Source: Pempheris klunzingeri
Taxonomy: Eukaryota; Chordata; Actinopteri; Acropomatiformes; Pempheridae
Length of the DNA stretch: 64,000 nt
Reading direction: 5' to 3'
NCBI RefSeq assembly: GCF_042242105.1
Contig: NC_092025.1
Span: 15,829,656-15,893,655, forward strand
Shown: one piece after another, positions 1 to 13,000 of the stretch
Position numbering within the stretch: the stretch's first letter is position 1
Layout: each line of letters opens with the position of its first letter
Notes under the pieces: model-generated
Seen by the model: the letters and a program-made list of their open reading frames with translations, nothing else
Told to the model about the DNA's origin: nothing
Database searches by the model: none
Made by a program: the position numbers and the translations under genes

Positions 1-429
1 GGAGGAAAGAAGCCTAAACACGCGCCATCAACTTCCTGTTTGCAGATACAGCGGTGTGTGTTATTTATCCCGTGATTATTAAAATCTAAACTGCAAAGTG
101 GAGGGAAACACGCTGGCATCAAATCACACGACCTGTAAATAATTTATTAGAAAACCAAACCCTGACAAAGTTGACTGTTCGATGTTGTTGTGACTCTGGG
201 GTTATTATAGCACAAGTGTCATCGATAATAAATACCTGGACACATTAATAAAGAGTTTCCTTGTGCAAAGACTGGAGGGATGCTGCTCTTTGTGCCATAA
301 AACTGTCAGACTCTTGGGTCTAAGAGGCAGTGATGGATCAAACCTACAGTACTGACAGGCTGGTTGTAATGCTGCGTGTAACCAGTGGGGGGCAGCATTA
401 CTGTGTGCAGAAGGGAGGAGAGGCGGGAA

Positions 430-1010
430 AAGCTATTGCAACACCTTTTTGTATTTAGTACATTCACTCAAATCCTGTATTTAAGAGCAAATTTGAGGAA
501 CTTTTACTTTGCTTGAGCATTTTCTTGTCATGTCACTTTATATTTCTACCAGTGGGAAATGTCTTATTAGATAATCTTAGTTATTTACTTGCATACAAAA
601 CATTTGAACAGCTTGTAAAAATATGATGCTTTGTTAGGAAATCAACTACTGACAGTACATACAGGTTGATAGGATTAGTCCAGGAGCTGATGAAATTGAA
701 TTAATTGGAAACTACTTCGATAATCATAAAATAATTTGTCGTGCAAAAACATTTTATGGGTTTGCTGAGTTTCCTTTGAATTATTTAGATTCATTTTTTG
801 ATCATTTTAAAGAATATTCTGCACTGAGTACTTTTGCTTTTATTACTTAAGTATATTCCTGATTATATTCACACACTTTTACTAATGTCACTTTTCAATG
901 CAGGATTTTTACTTGTAATGGGGTCTTTTCACAGTGTGCGTGCTATTAGTGCTTTTTACATTTTTTTTTTTTTAGTAAAGGATCTGGACACTGCCTCCAT
1001 CACTGGTGTT
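430..1010. repeat. Interspersed fish repeat (diverged copy)
   Basis: The stretch has the phrases typical of a very common percomorph interspersed repeat: 'gaggaacttttactttgcttgag' type text near 495, 'gagtacttttgctttt' near 827, 'caatgcaggatttttacttg' near 897 and a closing 'agtaaaggatctgga' near 974. The middle is strongly diverged. Recognition is from memory of fish genomic sequence; I cannot give a library name. A second partial copy lies at about 18060-18240 and a short end fragment at about 59285-59345. Confidence 0.5.
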
Positions 1011-1012
1011 TA

Positions 1013-1155
1013 GGTGTTCAAATTTTGGCCTGTTCCTACTAAAAACCCATAAATAAAACATTTTAAAATGAAAATCTAAAACCATCAATATTGGCAGCAC
1101 GAATAGAGACGTGATAAAAATGTATTGTATAGAAAATAAGTGTGACAATTTATAG
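1013..1155. repeat. Diverged repeat, copy A (pair with 1770-1902)
   Basis: About 140 bp that aligns by eye with 1770-1902. Shared landmarks in order are ggtgt, ttggcctgtt, an A-rich run, acat, gaa.aaaatctaaa, cca.taata, agca, and a closing tgtgacaa. It starts immediately after the end of the interspersed repeat at about 1010. It could be a short element family or a local duplication. Confidence 0.5.
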
Positions 1156-1769
1156 TTTTTCCTAAATTGCGTTTGCTCAATTGTCAAATGAAAATCATAG
1201 TTTTCATTTCTTCTTGTTTCACCCAGTGATGTGTTGGCTTCGACCAAAGTGGATTACTCAGCTTTTCTAATGCTTTGTGTTACTGTCAAGAGAAGGTGTT
1301 CATCATCAGTTTTCAGTGCAACTCATCCACGTTGTCAAAATTTGTTCACCAGCCCCACTCCCCGGATATCATCTCTCAATCACATTTACAGCAGTGAGTA
1401 TTTTCATAGGTACCTCAGTCACAGACATTAGAGAGCAACAAAAGGCCACTAATTCATGAGGGAAAGTATCATCGTGATTGAAAGGTCACTTTCTCAGAGG
1501 AAGAGGTGGACAAGATGGATGGCCAGTGTGGTTTTTACTATACTTTTATTTTTCCTTTACTGTTGTGTATAAGATCCTTTCTGTGAATCAGGATGAAGAA
1601 CAGCAAGTCTCAATGAGAAATGGTATAAAGAAAGAGAAAGTCCTCAGGCTGTCTTGACTTGATACAGGCAGAGACTCAAGAGTTATTTACACTTGACAAA
1701 CAAACCAAATTAAGTTTTTCAGAAAGTGGCTCTTAGCAAGTGATAAAAACTAACACAGTTTGTATTAAT

Positions 1770-1902
1770 GGTGTAAAAAGTTGGCCTGTTTGTACCAAAA
1801 AAAAAAACATGTTTGAACAAAATCTAAAGCCACTAATAGTAACAGCATAAACGGGGGATGCAGATGAATGTGTATAGACATAAATGTGACAAATTGCTGT
1901 AG
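1770..1902. repeat. Diverged repeat, copy B (pair with 1013-1155)
   Basis: Second copy of the sequence at 1013-1155, in the same orientation and about 760 bp away. The landmarks are ttggcctgtt at about 1781, an A-rich run, aaaatctaaagcca at about 1818 and aaatgtgacaaattg near 1883. No coding potential was recognised in either copy. Confidence 0.5.
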
Positions 1903-2723
1903 GTCTATTTCAGCAGGATTTATGTCAGAGGTTGTAAAGTTAGTAAAACAGCCCACGGGTAGAGTCGTAGCGTAATCGGCATCGTCAAGTGAGTCACTTT
2001 TGACTCAAAGATAAAGCAGGAAAAGTTGTTCTCAACCGCCTCTGGCATGCATGCAGCTCAGACTGAGAAAATGTCTCAATTGTTCTTTCAAAAAACAAAG
2101 ACACTCTCCATCTGCCATTAGCAAGAATCAGTTTTATTAAAAAAAAAACAAAAAAAAAAACACTTAAAATACAGCTTGTTTTATACACAACAGCTATATG
2201 TACAGGATATAAAACAGAAAGACAAAAATAGATCATTGCTGTTAATGAAATACTGTAGAGGGGAGACGATTGTGTCGATATCTGAAAGGCACAAGGGCTG
2301 GATATGAAGAGCTCTGTGTGATGGGTCACAGCCACATCACGTTACCTTTTAATGATAAATTACTCATATCATTGGCAGGTAAGTGAGAAAACAGAAGATT
2401 TTTACACTTAAATCTGCAGTCATGAGATCCAGATGCAGCTGGACTCTGTTTTACCAGCCCCAGTGCCTTTCTCAGGCAGAAGGATGGTTCTTTAGGCACC
2501 AGTTTATTGATTCACATCACCTAGAAACACCGGCTGAATCCAAATCTACCTTTACTGTACCTCCCATCTGCACGGGAGACATGTCCCGTTCTGACGAGTC
2601 TAAAGGGGAAGCAATTTCTATGCAAAATATTATCTGAAGACATTTATCTAAAGAAGGGGACAAGGATTGGTATTGTTTGGATTTCAGCAGCATCGAGTGT
2701 CACATGAAATGCCTTCAAGTGTG

Positions 2724-2727
<4 letters not shown>

Positions 2728-2756
<29 letters not shown>
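2728..2756 (+). repeat. Homopolymer A tract, 29 nt
   Basis: Uninterrupted run of 29 A on the plus strand (T on the minus strand). It could be the tail of an old retroposed element or a simple mononucleotide repeat. No recognisable element body was identified on its 5' side. Confidence 0.9.
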
Positions 2757-2758
<2 letters not shown>

Positions 2759-4907
2759 TCTTACCAAATTATACTTGGTTATATCTCTAAGAAAGTACGT
2801 TAGTATAATTTACAGCATTATACAAATAAAGATACAGTTTTAGACAAATACTGTACACTCTACAGTAAAGCACTTTACTAGAACAACAAATAAAAATGCT
2901 ATCAACAATAAGTTATACTGATTCCAGACGATTGGGGTAAAAACATTTTTTTTTTCTCCAAACTACAGAATTTAGAGACCAACTTTCAGTGGTCGTTCTT
3001 TGTTTTGGAAAGCCAAGTTTCCAAACATGGGTTCATTTGGTCAGGAAGGATCACAAAATATCACAATTAATTCATTTGGTGTTGCAAGACATATGAAACA
3101 AAGAAAAAAGAAGATCAGCACACTAAGAACTGTACATGTGACGATTAAAATACATCTAAAAAGCATATTAATTGATTTAGATCGATATGAAAAGGCAAAA
3201 ACAGAGAGCTAACCCAAACAAACAACACTATAAACACATAAATATTAACAATTCTATCAGAAAAAGTAATTAAAAATAGATAAAAATAAGTTGAATAAAA
3301 TAATGAAGTGAGGGGACCTCAACAGACAAAGCTGCCAAGAACAAGTTTCAATTGAAACTAAACAAGAAGCTTTGTGAAAAAAATCAAAGTCTTTTCACAA
3401 GGAAGTAAAAACAAAAAAAAAGGTGAATACGATATTTTTAAGTAGTGATGAAGTACAGGCCCTCGTTCAGAGCAAGAACCCTGGCTCCCAGACACCAGGG
3501 AGGGTCCGGCAGAGGTGGACAGATATCAGTTAGAGATGATTAATCGTGCACAGGCTGATTATTTTAATGCCCTATTCCTTCGCCCGTCTGACGACAACGA
3601 CGTTAAACGCAAAACTATCAACTTCCTCAGATCTGCAGAAATATCTGGTTGTCTGCAAAGTATCTGAAGCAGAAAGGTGCAAGTGTGTAAATCTGGAGCT
3701 ATCAAATTAACAAGATGGATTGTTTAAAATCCATACAGATGTTTTCAAGGCTATACCTCGTATATCCAACCAAATATGGGCAAGAAAGAGTGTGAAAGTA
3801 TGCTTTGGAATAACAGATTCACACTGCAGTAAATACCAGAAAGCATAACAAATATTACTTTGTATAACTCCTGCTTTCTTTTGCTGATTTTACTTCAATA
3901 TTTTGGATTTCAAGACCCTTCATGTCTCGAAAAGTCGTCTGTCGCCCTTTCTGCTGTTAGAATCCCCTCCCAATATGTTTACATAATCTGGTTTAAGTTG
4001 AAACAAAGGCCACAAAATGCCTGCAAATACCATTTCGACAGTCTATGTGCACATAACATGGGTAATGTATAAGAAGCAACTAATCTGGGGGGAGACAAAG
4101 GCGTTAGTGTGTTAAAAACTCCAATCCAATCTGTAGAGCGTGTACTTCAGCCTCAGACACTGAACCGTACAGTGTGGCTGCCGTCAACGTCGACCGTGTG
4201 CTACTGACCTAACTGCACTGAGGCCCTGACTGACGCTGTAAACCACACGGCTTCAGTGCTACCCTGATCACACGGGCTGGTGTAATAAACAAGGACCCAT
4301 AAACTAGACGTATTAACCTTTATGATGGCTATTCATGTTGCTAATGCAGTTTAAAATCTAGCTCGCTGATCAGAGTGTCTTGGCGATCGCATACTAGCTG
4401 GATCAAGTCATCGTTTTTAGTTATGAGCAAAGAAGTTCGTAATCCACCCCTAGTGGCCGAGCGGCTCCACATACAGCCACAGCGCACTAACAACGGGGAG
4501 GAAACAAAGACGAATACAGTCGAAGTGTAACATTCATCCAGTTAACGGCTTCATATAACGGAAAACAGAACTTTGTAAGGAGCACCGCGGTACTCGGTTA
4601 GTTAGGTCCATTCAAAGCATGTGTTATAGGCAGATCTCCAGAGGGCTAAGGCTAAGTATAGACAGACAGACAGATTAAAACAGACACATGGTCCAGAAAG
4701 TGGCTCTGTCACAGTGTCTTGCCATCAAGTTAATCAGCCTCCAAGTCAGAGGTAAGATGTGTGTGGCATTTTCTTGCCTCTTCTTCCTTTAAACCCAGGG
4801 CTGCGTTCCAGGCTGCCTACACTGCAGCATTTGGCTGCCAGTTTAACCAGACTGCCAAAATGAGTGTAGATGCTCCGCAACGCTCCCCAGGTCTACGTCA
4901 GTCTGTA

Positions 4908-7900
4908 TCAAGGGCTGCTGCCTGCTTCCACGTCACTGTCGTCAGGAGCGCCTTTGTAAATTGGGCTCTTGGTCTGCAGCGCAGGCTCGTATCTGCGCGG
5001 GGACGACCTGTTGGCAGCTTCGCTGCTGTTCCTAATACCGTAGCAGAAGTAGATGAGGAAACCTGGTGGGGAGGAGAGAGGCAACGGGGCGTTACAACAC
5101 AATCACATGGGCGTGTAGCACTAGAAGAGAAAACACAATTAGTACTTTTCAAATATACCGATAATCATCCAGACGGCGAAGCGGCACCATGTACTCCGGT
5201 CCAGCTGCATCATGAGGTAAATGTTGACGAAGACACTGAACAAGGGCAACCAAGGAAGCAGAGGGACCTTAAGAAAACAGAGAAATGAAGGATGTGAATA
5301 AAACTATCAAAACTATTTCAAAACTGACCCTGTTCTGCTCCAGGAAGAACTTGGTGAGAGAAAGAGGGAACAATGTGCGTAAAGTAAATAAGAAGTGGCA
5401 TCTTAGCCTCTCGGCTGCCTCACAGTCCCCAACAGCCAAAACAAAGATCTCACTCTAGACACAACTGAGGAATGTCTGTTCCGTAACACAGAGGGTCTGC
5501 TCTGAGGGTTTCATTGTTACCTTGAAGGTAAGAGCCTCTTTGCTCTCAGGCTGCCTGACGATGATGATGACACAGACGCCACAGAGCAGAGTCAGTATGA
5601 CACAGGGTACTATGACGGCTGACTGCCCGTCCAGCAGCTGTGAGAGACAGTTGGCCAGGATAATGCACAGTACAGTGATGAGAACCGCTGCAGGGAGAGA
5701 AGAAGGAGAAGAGGGTTATTCATAATGGTGGCAACAAGATGCAGATTCGTATCCCAGCCCATCCGGAATTCTCTCCACTTCATTTATCAGCCGACACAAC
5801 AAGCGCCGTCTTTAGCCTCCTCCCAGACATACTCACAGATGATAGCAGTGGTTGTGTAGACAATGTTCCCAGAGATCTTGGTCGGGATCTTTCCACTTGG
5901 GCAGAAGAGCAGCTTGGCGGTGAACGTCTCTCGGAGTGGCCTGTCCTCCGTCTCCATGCCGTACTCGTCCCCGCTGTCACCTCCGCTTACGGCCACCTTC
6001 TCCCCTTCCACCAGCTCCACCAGCTTCTCCGTCTGGCTGGACGAACTCAGGCTGCCTGGCTGATACCTGTGGAGGGAGAGAAGGGTGTCACAGTGAGAAA
6101 AAATTAAAAAAAGAGGGATGAACCAGAAACTCACCACAGTATCTAGAAATTTTGGTTGGATACAAATGTGCCAATGCCAATAGTGGATGCCTGCGTGTAA
6201 AGCTTCTGTAGCCCTTGTGCTTTAGCTATGCACAGACTATAATATAACTGTGTTCTTAAATTGACTTCATGGACGAGAATCGAGTCGAGAATAAAGGGGC
6301 GTACCTGAGGATGAGGACACAGATGGCCACTAAAGAGTACGCCAACAGGGTGCCAATGGACATGAGGTCAACTAGAGCGGCAAGGTCGAACAGGAAGGCC
6401 ATCAGAGCTGTAAGGAAAGAAAACGTACACTGTAACCCATCTTTGTACCAAATGTTTTAATGGCTCCGACTGCTCACAATGTAAGCGTGGACTAAAAAAA
6501 AACATCTTCATCTGCATTTTGCAGGCTTTTCTTAAGCGTTATTGATCCTGGACTGACAGCCAGCCTGCCAGGCTGCTGGATAGAGCTGAGGCAGGAGACA
6601 GAGCTGTGACCCTGGCAAACTACGAAACAACCACTCTGGACAGACTTGACAGCATCGGATAGACACAGCAAAGATAGCTGCTGGCCCGAGGCAATGGCAA
6701 ACAAAACGAAAAAGATACACAGCTAAAGATAAACACACATAAACAAATGTAAGAGGAAAAAACAACATGAATAGACAAACAGACGCAGGGGGCTTACATG
6801 CAACGATGCCCGAAGCAATGGTCGCCAGGAGAGGAGTCTTTGTGCGAGTGTTCATCCTGGACAGAATACGGAACAGCAGCCCATCTTCCGCCATGGCGTA
6901 GATCACACGGGGCATGGGGAACATAGAGCCGAGGAGACTGAGAGAGGATCAGTAGTTAGTATTATGCTTAGATATTAAAAGCTTTACGTAAAAGAGTAGA
7001 AGAACATATTGTAGCAAGAGAACCTTTTCCCTCCTTACCTGGTGGACAGAGCGCAGAGAGAGCCCACGGCCACGATGTATCTGGCAGGAGCCCAGTCGAC
7101 GTAGCTGAAGGCCTCGGGCAGAGGACTATTAGTGTTCAGCTGGTAGTACGGCATCATCAGGGTTAGAGCAGCAGACACACCAAAGTAGGCGAAAAAACAG
7201 ATCAGCAGTGAGGCCACGATGCCCACAGGTATGGAGCGCATGGGGTTCTTTGCTTCTTCGCCTGAGAAGAGGAGAAATGACGAAAAAAAAAAAGAAAAAG
7301 GATTAGTTGATAAGAGTTGTTCAGACAATCAAAATAAACCGTTAAACAGATAAATGCGTTGCCGTCTTTAACAGCACAAGAACAAGACGTGAAGGTCTTG
7401 ATAAAATAGCTGAGGTCTCTCCAGTTTACATAACACGGTGCTGCGTCAGGCCAGCACTGTTAAAAGATGACGCGGGAATATGAGATGTATTTACCCAACT
7501 TGGATCAAAACACCCTCATTAAATGTAGTTCCACTCTTGTGTGCGATATCCACATGTGCGACTATAAGGGTACTGAGTAAACAAGTTCCCATATTACCAA
7601 TGCGAATGTGGATGTGTGACATGGCAACTTTTTGACTATCTCACCATAAGGATGCAGAGTAAACAAGTTTGCGTGTCACAGAGAAGATCCAATTTCATAT
7701 CTATGCAAAGAAAGACGACTCTTTGTGGGAATATTCTCAGTAAGTAGCACAAACAAGGATCCCAGTAACATACAGTAAAAAAAATAAACCAGAGCAAGCA
7801 AAACCACAACCAAGATCCTGACTGCATGCATCTGTGTGACATTTCGTAATCTACATAATGCGTTAGTTGTCATAAAAAAATAAAAAAAAACGTGGGAAGC

Positions 7901-9748
7901 AACTGAATTAAGCATTTTAATGTCTGGTAACTGTTTATATATAGTGTTTAAAAAATCTAAATTAAAGCAGCTCACTTGTTGTGGCGATGCAGTCAAAGCC
8001 CACAAACGCATAGAAGCAGGTGGCTGCACCAGACAGGACTCCAGTGAGGCCAAACGGAGCAAAACCACCCACGCCAAACTCTTCATCAATCCTGAGTGGC
8101 AGAGGAGAGAGAGAGAGACACGCAGTTTAACAATCAAACAGAACGATGAAACCGTGAAACAGAGTTAAATTACTGACAGAGGCAGCTGTCAAATACTGAC
8201 TTTGAAACCCCGCTGCGGTTGGTCTGGTTTATGTAGCTGAGGTAGTCGTCTTTCGTCAGTTTCCAGTTGGCTGTGTTCCCCTTAACGAAGCCAGAGATGA
8301 TAACGAAGCCAAGAACCACCAGATTGATGCCTGTGAAGATCTTATTCACCAGCGCCGACTCGCTCACGCCAAAGGCCAGAAGTCCTGGGGGCCACAAAGT
8401 ACAGGGAGAGAGGAGGGGATAGGAAAGGGAGAGGGATGTAACAGAGGAGAGAATTGATATTTCAGCACAAGCAACAACATGTCCTGCTATGTGGGTGGAG
8501 GTGTTCGTACTTTATTACTTCCAGCATACCATCAGTCAGCGACACCAATCCACCAATTATTTCTTCCTAACACTGCTATTGGCATGCCACACTAGCTGCA
8601 ATATTAGTGTGACAACTGTTCTGACCGTTATGCAATGTTGTCAGCGCAGTGGCAACAATGGCTACATTTATACGGGCTGCAAGAATTAAACTGATGGTTC
8701 ATATTTAATAAGACAGTTTTCTCTTCCATTCATTTTAGAAACCTATGGAGAACTAGTGTTTCGCGCTTTCCCAGTGTTTGTTTGGCTTGTGACCAAATCT
8801 ATTTCACAACCCTTTTCACAGGTTGCATTTGTTTATAAGTTGCGAGGCAAGCTCAACCAAAGAGGCTGTTAATTCAAAATTGTAGAAGTGAAACTTTTCA
8901 GTATTAATATAAAAAAAATACACAAAGGTGTGCAAATAAAAAAAAAAAAAAAAGCATTTTCTTTATTTCCCATCATATAAATTATTTCGCAATCTCTCAT
9001 ATTGATACTGTAACCACCAGAGAAGGTCCACTGAGAATACTGACGGTGATGATGGCAAACTCACCAGTGAGCAGCAGGATGAGGATGAGGGCAAACAGGT
9101 CGGGGTACCCTGCCAGAACTCCCCCTGGCACCTTCATTGCCATGGAGGCTTTAAAGAAGCCAGAGATCTTTTGTTCAACCAGGCTGTCAAAGGTTGAGCT
9201 CCACGCCCTGGCAACGCTGGCCGTACCTAAAAGGAGAAGACGGGAACTTTTATAGGTCAACAATGTGGTGACTGAGAGTGACTTGACCGATTTTAGCACA
9301 GTTAAAAATGTATTTAAATGATTGGTATTGTTTCTGCATAAACAGCAAACACAATGTAAAAAGCACAGCAGCAAATCTCACCTATCACATAGGAGAGGAT
9401 GAGGTTCCACCCAGTGATGAAGGCCCAGATTTCTCCAACTGTCACGTAGCTGTAAAGGTATGCGGAGCCTGTTTTGGGGACACGGGCCCCAAACTCGGCG
9501 TAGCACAGGCCAGCCAACATGGAGGACAGAGCAGCGATGAGGAAGCAGAGGACAATGGCGGGCCCCGCCTTTTCTCGGGCGACCTCGCCAGCGAGGACGT
9601 AGACACCGGCGCCGAGTGTGGATCCCACCCCCAAGGCAATGAGGTCCAGGGTGGACAAGCAGCGGGCAAACTGGGACTCCTCACTAGAGCAGTTTAACGT
9701 CCGGCGACGCAGCAGGGTTTTGCCAAAGTTGGACAGCTTGCTGGCCAT
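4908..9748 (-). CDS. slc7a3: Cationic amino acid transporter 3 (SLC7 family, CAT type), 11 coding exons
   Basis: Predicted 651-residue plasma-membrane carrier for arginine, lysine and ornithine. Coding exons, in translation order: 9748-9382, 9226-9065, 8384-8201, 8091-7976, 7261-7039, 6937-6798, 6407-6305, 6066-5837, 5687-5521, 5267-5159, 5062-4908. All junctions are GT-AG and in phase. Visible marks are the [15 protein letters not shown] helix motif (residues 40-54), a conserved glutamate at 106 (the counterpart of the functionally essential Glu in mouse CAT-1), an extracellular NQTN glycosylation site, the [20 protein letters not shown] segment, a long hydrophilic loop after LILRYQP, and the closing VPLLPWLP helix region before a cytosolic tail. 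Length fits CAT1-3 (about 620-660). The start was chosen because AACATGG is a good Kozak context and the protein begins as CATs do. Paralog choice (a3 rather than a1 or a2) rests mainly on the snx12-il2rg neighbourhood. Confidence 0.93.
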
Positions 9749-10008
9749 GTTTGCTGTGATAGTGTGTGGGCGCTCAACCAGGCTGTGTGTTTTAAATTCC
9801 TCTAGTGTGGGTGTGTGATTGACACAGCTTAAACAGAACACGTGTGACTGGACTGACAGTAGATGTACTTTAGGCAGATGGGCAGGTAAACCTACTACTT
9901 GTCTGTTATTGGTCCTTCAGCGTAGACTTGGGCAACAGTCACTCGAGTACAGAGAACAGGAAGTGGTGGGTCTTTTGTTTACAGTATTTTGCAGCAGCCG
10001 ATTAGGAC
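9749..10008 (-). other. slc7a3: slc7a3 5' UTR portion of the first coding exon
   Basis: On the minus strand a strong pyrimidine-rich acceptor (TTTTCTCACAG) ends at 10009, giving an exon that starts at 10008 and leads into the ATG at 9748. The stretch is in frame-free leader sequence. A weaker internal acceptor nearer the ATG cannot be excluded. Confidence 0.6.
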
Positions 10009-13000
10009 CTGTGAGAAAACACAACAAAAAAAACAAGAGCTCAAAACAGGGAACTATTCAATAACTGCCAAATCTGCCAAATATTTCTCACAGCTGTGTT
10101 TTGCACTGTGCAGTGGGATTATATCATCCTTTCTTTGGTTAACCAAAATCACGGAAAATGTCGACTGAACATGTTCTTCACCAACATTTCTTTTAGCATA
10201 GGCTGTCAAATTTATTTGTACAGTCTGATATCATACAGTGTCTCCACAGGGTCTAGATGCATTTCAAGGGAACTCAGGTAGAAACTTTGCTGGAATGTTC
10301 TTCACAGTCTGCAGGTTTGGAGAAACAATAAAAAGACATTTCGATACATGAGAACTCACAGAAATACCAGTTACACAACTTCCGGGAATTCATACCTCCA
10401 CCTCTTGCGGCATAGTACCACATCTTGAGTCACAGTGGGGCACAGAGAGATCTCATGAAGACAAAAGAAAACTTAATGCTATCCTACTGGGCTTGAACCT
10501 AATCTTAATTTTGCCTTCACAAATAAACATAGTACACACCCCTATAAAAACAGAAGAACATCTAGCCTAATTCCTCACCACTCCCTTACTGCGAGAAAAG
10601 ACACGCTACTACTTATTTTATGTTTTCTTTAGCAGACAGGGGCTGACAGGGAGAAGCCTGGGAAAGACCAAGGCTGTGAGGGGAAGATTGTTGAATGCAG
10701 CTAGCTAATATCAACAAGGAGGCGAGGACAGTGTGAACCAGGAGCTTGATAAGATGAACCAGCTGCACTGAAGAAGGTTGATATTCAGATGAAACACACT
10801 GTATCCATCCTTTTATGGCCCCATATAAAACCTATGAGAATAGTTCTATTGAATTGAACATAACTTATAAATTGAGGGCAGCAATGACAATTGTTTGACA
10901 AATGTCAAAGAATGATGCAATGTAACAAGACAAACACGCCCCATAGAAAAATGTTGGGCATGAAACGTGGGACAGTCCCAGCGGCAGTGAGCTCTACTAT
11001 ATTCAACTATATGGCTTAGTTTAAGACTTTTGAAAAACTTATGAAGGTTGGATTTGTAGAGGTAATGTTTATCCGTAAATATCATTACATAAGTTTTGTT
11101 TCCTTACTACAAGCTGTGGGTTGTGTGGAGAGAAATCCTAGTTTTTAAACTGGTTGGGCCAGTGGGTTCACTCCACCTTCATTGAGTACTAAACCAGGAT
11201 TATGAGGAAATGTGCTCCGTCATGCAGCTGCTCCTGCTGAACGACGACTATATAACAATATAGCAGGATATACACTTCTGTACTGTAAGCCTGATTTGCA
11301 GAGGTAATTTTGATGGGTTCAAAATGAAACTAAATAAAGTGGAGCCACATTACAGAAACCAACGCTTTGGACATGCAGAGTGTGTGCGAATGAGAGAGCG
11401 TGAATGTCTGTCGTTAACAATCCAACATTTGTCATCTGCAAGTTTGTTTTCACGTGTTTTTTTTTTTTTTACTGTGATGTGATGTCTGAGTCTGGTTACG
11501 TTATGCAGCATCACAGTTTAGTCTGTTACTCTGATAAAGTAATGCAGTAATTGCTTGGATTGAAAGGTAAAGTGATCATCAGGGGCCACACACACACACA
11601 CCAAGTCCAGGCAAACTCATGCTTGTATTGTGAAAGGGCAGGTTTATCTTATCTGCAATACTACACTATTTTCATGACAACTACAGCCACTACCCCATGA
11701 CTAACCATTAACAATCTGGTTAAAATGGACCATGATAATGGTTAATGGACAATCTTGTGGCTCTTCTAGCGATTTGGAGCAATTTACAGACAAAAACATC
11801 CATCTCTGTTTTCCTGCTTCAGCACACGAGTGGTGTGCGGATTCTGTTGGTCAGCATTGACAGGCTTGAGGTCAGGCTTCAGAGGACGGAGCTGCTCTAA
11901 AGGCAGCGCAGCACAGAGTCTGAAGCGGTTAATGGAACGACACCTGATTCTTCTGTGTCAGTGCTGAGAAGGCGGACGGGCATTTCAGACCTATCAGTCA
12001 CTTGGCTGGTCAGGCAGCAAAGACAAGAAGTGAAACACTAACCAAGCAACACAAACCAGGCAGACTGTGTGTGAATGTAGTCGTCTACCTGGATCAGAAG
12101 TTGGGCAAAAATGCCTTTTCATGCTCATTAAATGTGTGAAACTTGAGATGAATGGACAAAGAGTGCAAACAGCAGGACTGCTCTGACTGTTGAGCTGCCA
12201 AAGTTTTTTTCTTGCCTCGTGTCCAGTTAAAACCAAAGTTAGCGGACTGCCTCAGGATGAACATACTTTTCCACTTCAGGAACTTAATGAAACGAATTTA
12301 ATGAAACATAAGATGACGTGAAGCGGTTATCGTCAGTTTTGCGTTCATTTCTTTTGCTCTTTTGACCCTTTTGGAAGAAGTTCCAGGAGTTAAATTTCAT
12401 CCCTGAACAGGAGATGACACCAATTCAAGTCCCAGATACTTTCAGGCGTTGGTGAAAAGACGAATACACCTCACAAGCAAAACAGTGCTGGAAAACTTAT
12501 GAAAATGGGCAACGATTATTTTTTTTAAATCAAATATAAAAGACACGGCATGCATAGCGAAGCAATGTGGATTGTGTGTTCAATGTGTTCGGACGACATT
12601 TTACAGTAACTAACGAGCTTGTGCCTCTGAGGCTCCTCGTACATCAAATACAATGACAGAGTTTCAGGTCACACAGTATGTCGGACTATTTTAAAAAAGA
12701 GGAAGAAAAAAGCCTTTCAGCTGTAGATTATGTTATGGTCTAATTTTGCCCTGTTCTTTTTCATAGCACACAGGATACAAGCTCTCACAATGTTTCAGTA
12801 CAATGACAATATTCTATTAATACCATAAAACTAACATAACCCATTTATCAAAGCACTTCGAGTCTTCCCATTTCAAAAGAGAATATCCTGCCTAGTACAG
12901 TTAAGTGTTGGGAGAGAAAAAGACAAACACTGTCAAACAATGAAATAAAAACAACACCGAGAGCACCCAACAAACACAATAATAAACATCCAGCCCTCTG

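Larger units (their letters stand above)
1..4907. other. Gene-free stretch; probable 3' UTR of slc7a3 plus repeats
   Basis: No coding exon is supported here. The part next to the slc7a3 stop codon (4908) is probably its 3' UTR on the minus strand. Candidate minus-strand polyadenylation signals (AATAAA read on the minus strand) lie at 2503-2508 and 2133-2138, but the true end cannot be fixed without transcripts. The rest holds a fish interspersed repeat (about 430-1010), two diverged copies of a ~140 bp sequence, a 29-base A tract at 2728-2756 and AT-rich DNA. Open frames here are short, lack family resemblance and are not annotated. Confidence 0.6.

Noticed and set aside
4761-5288. 175-codon plus-strand open frame
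   Set aside because: It lies antisense across the last two exons and intron of slc7a3. The minus strand gives a conserved protein with correct splice sites; this frame has no family resemblance.
5739-6107. 122-codon plus-strand open frame
   Set aside because: Antisense shadow of the slc7a3 exon 6066-5837, which is conserved on the minus strand.
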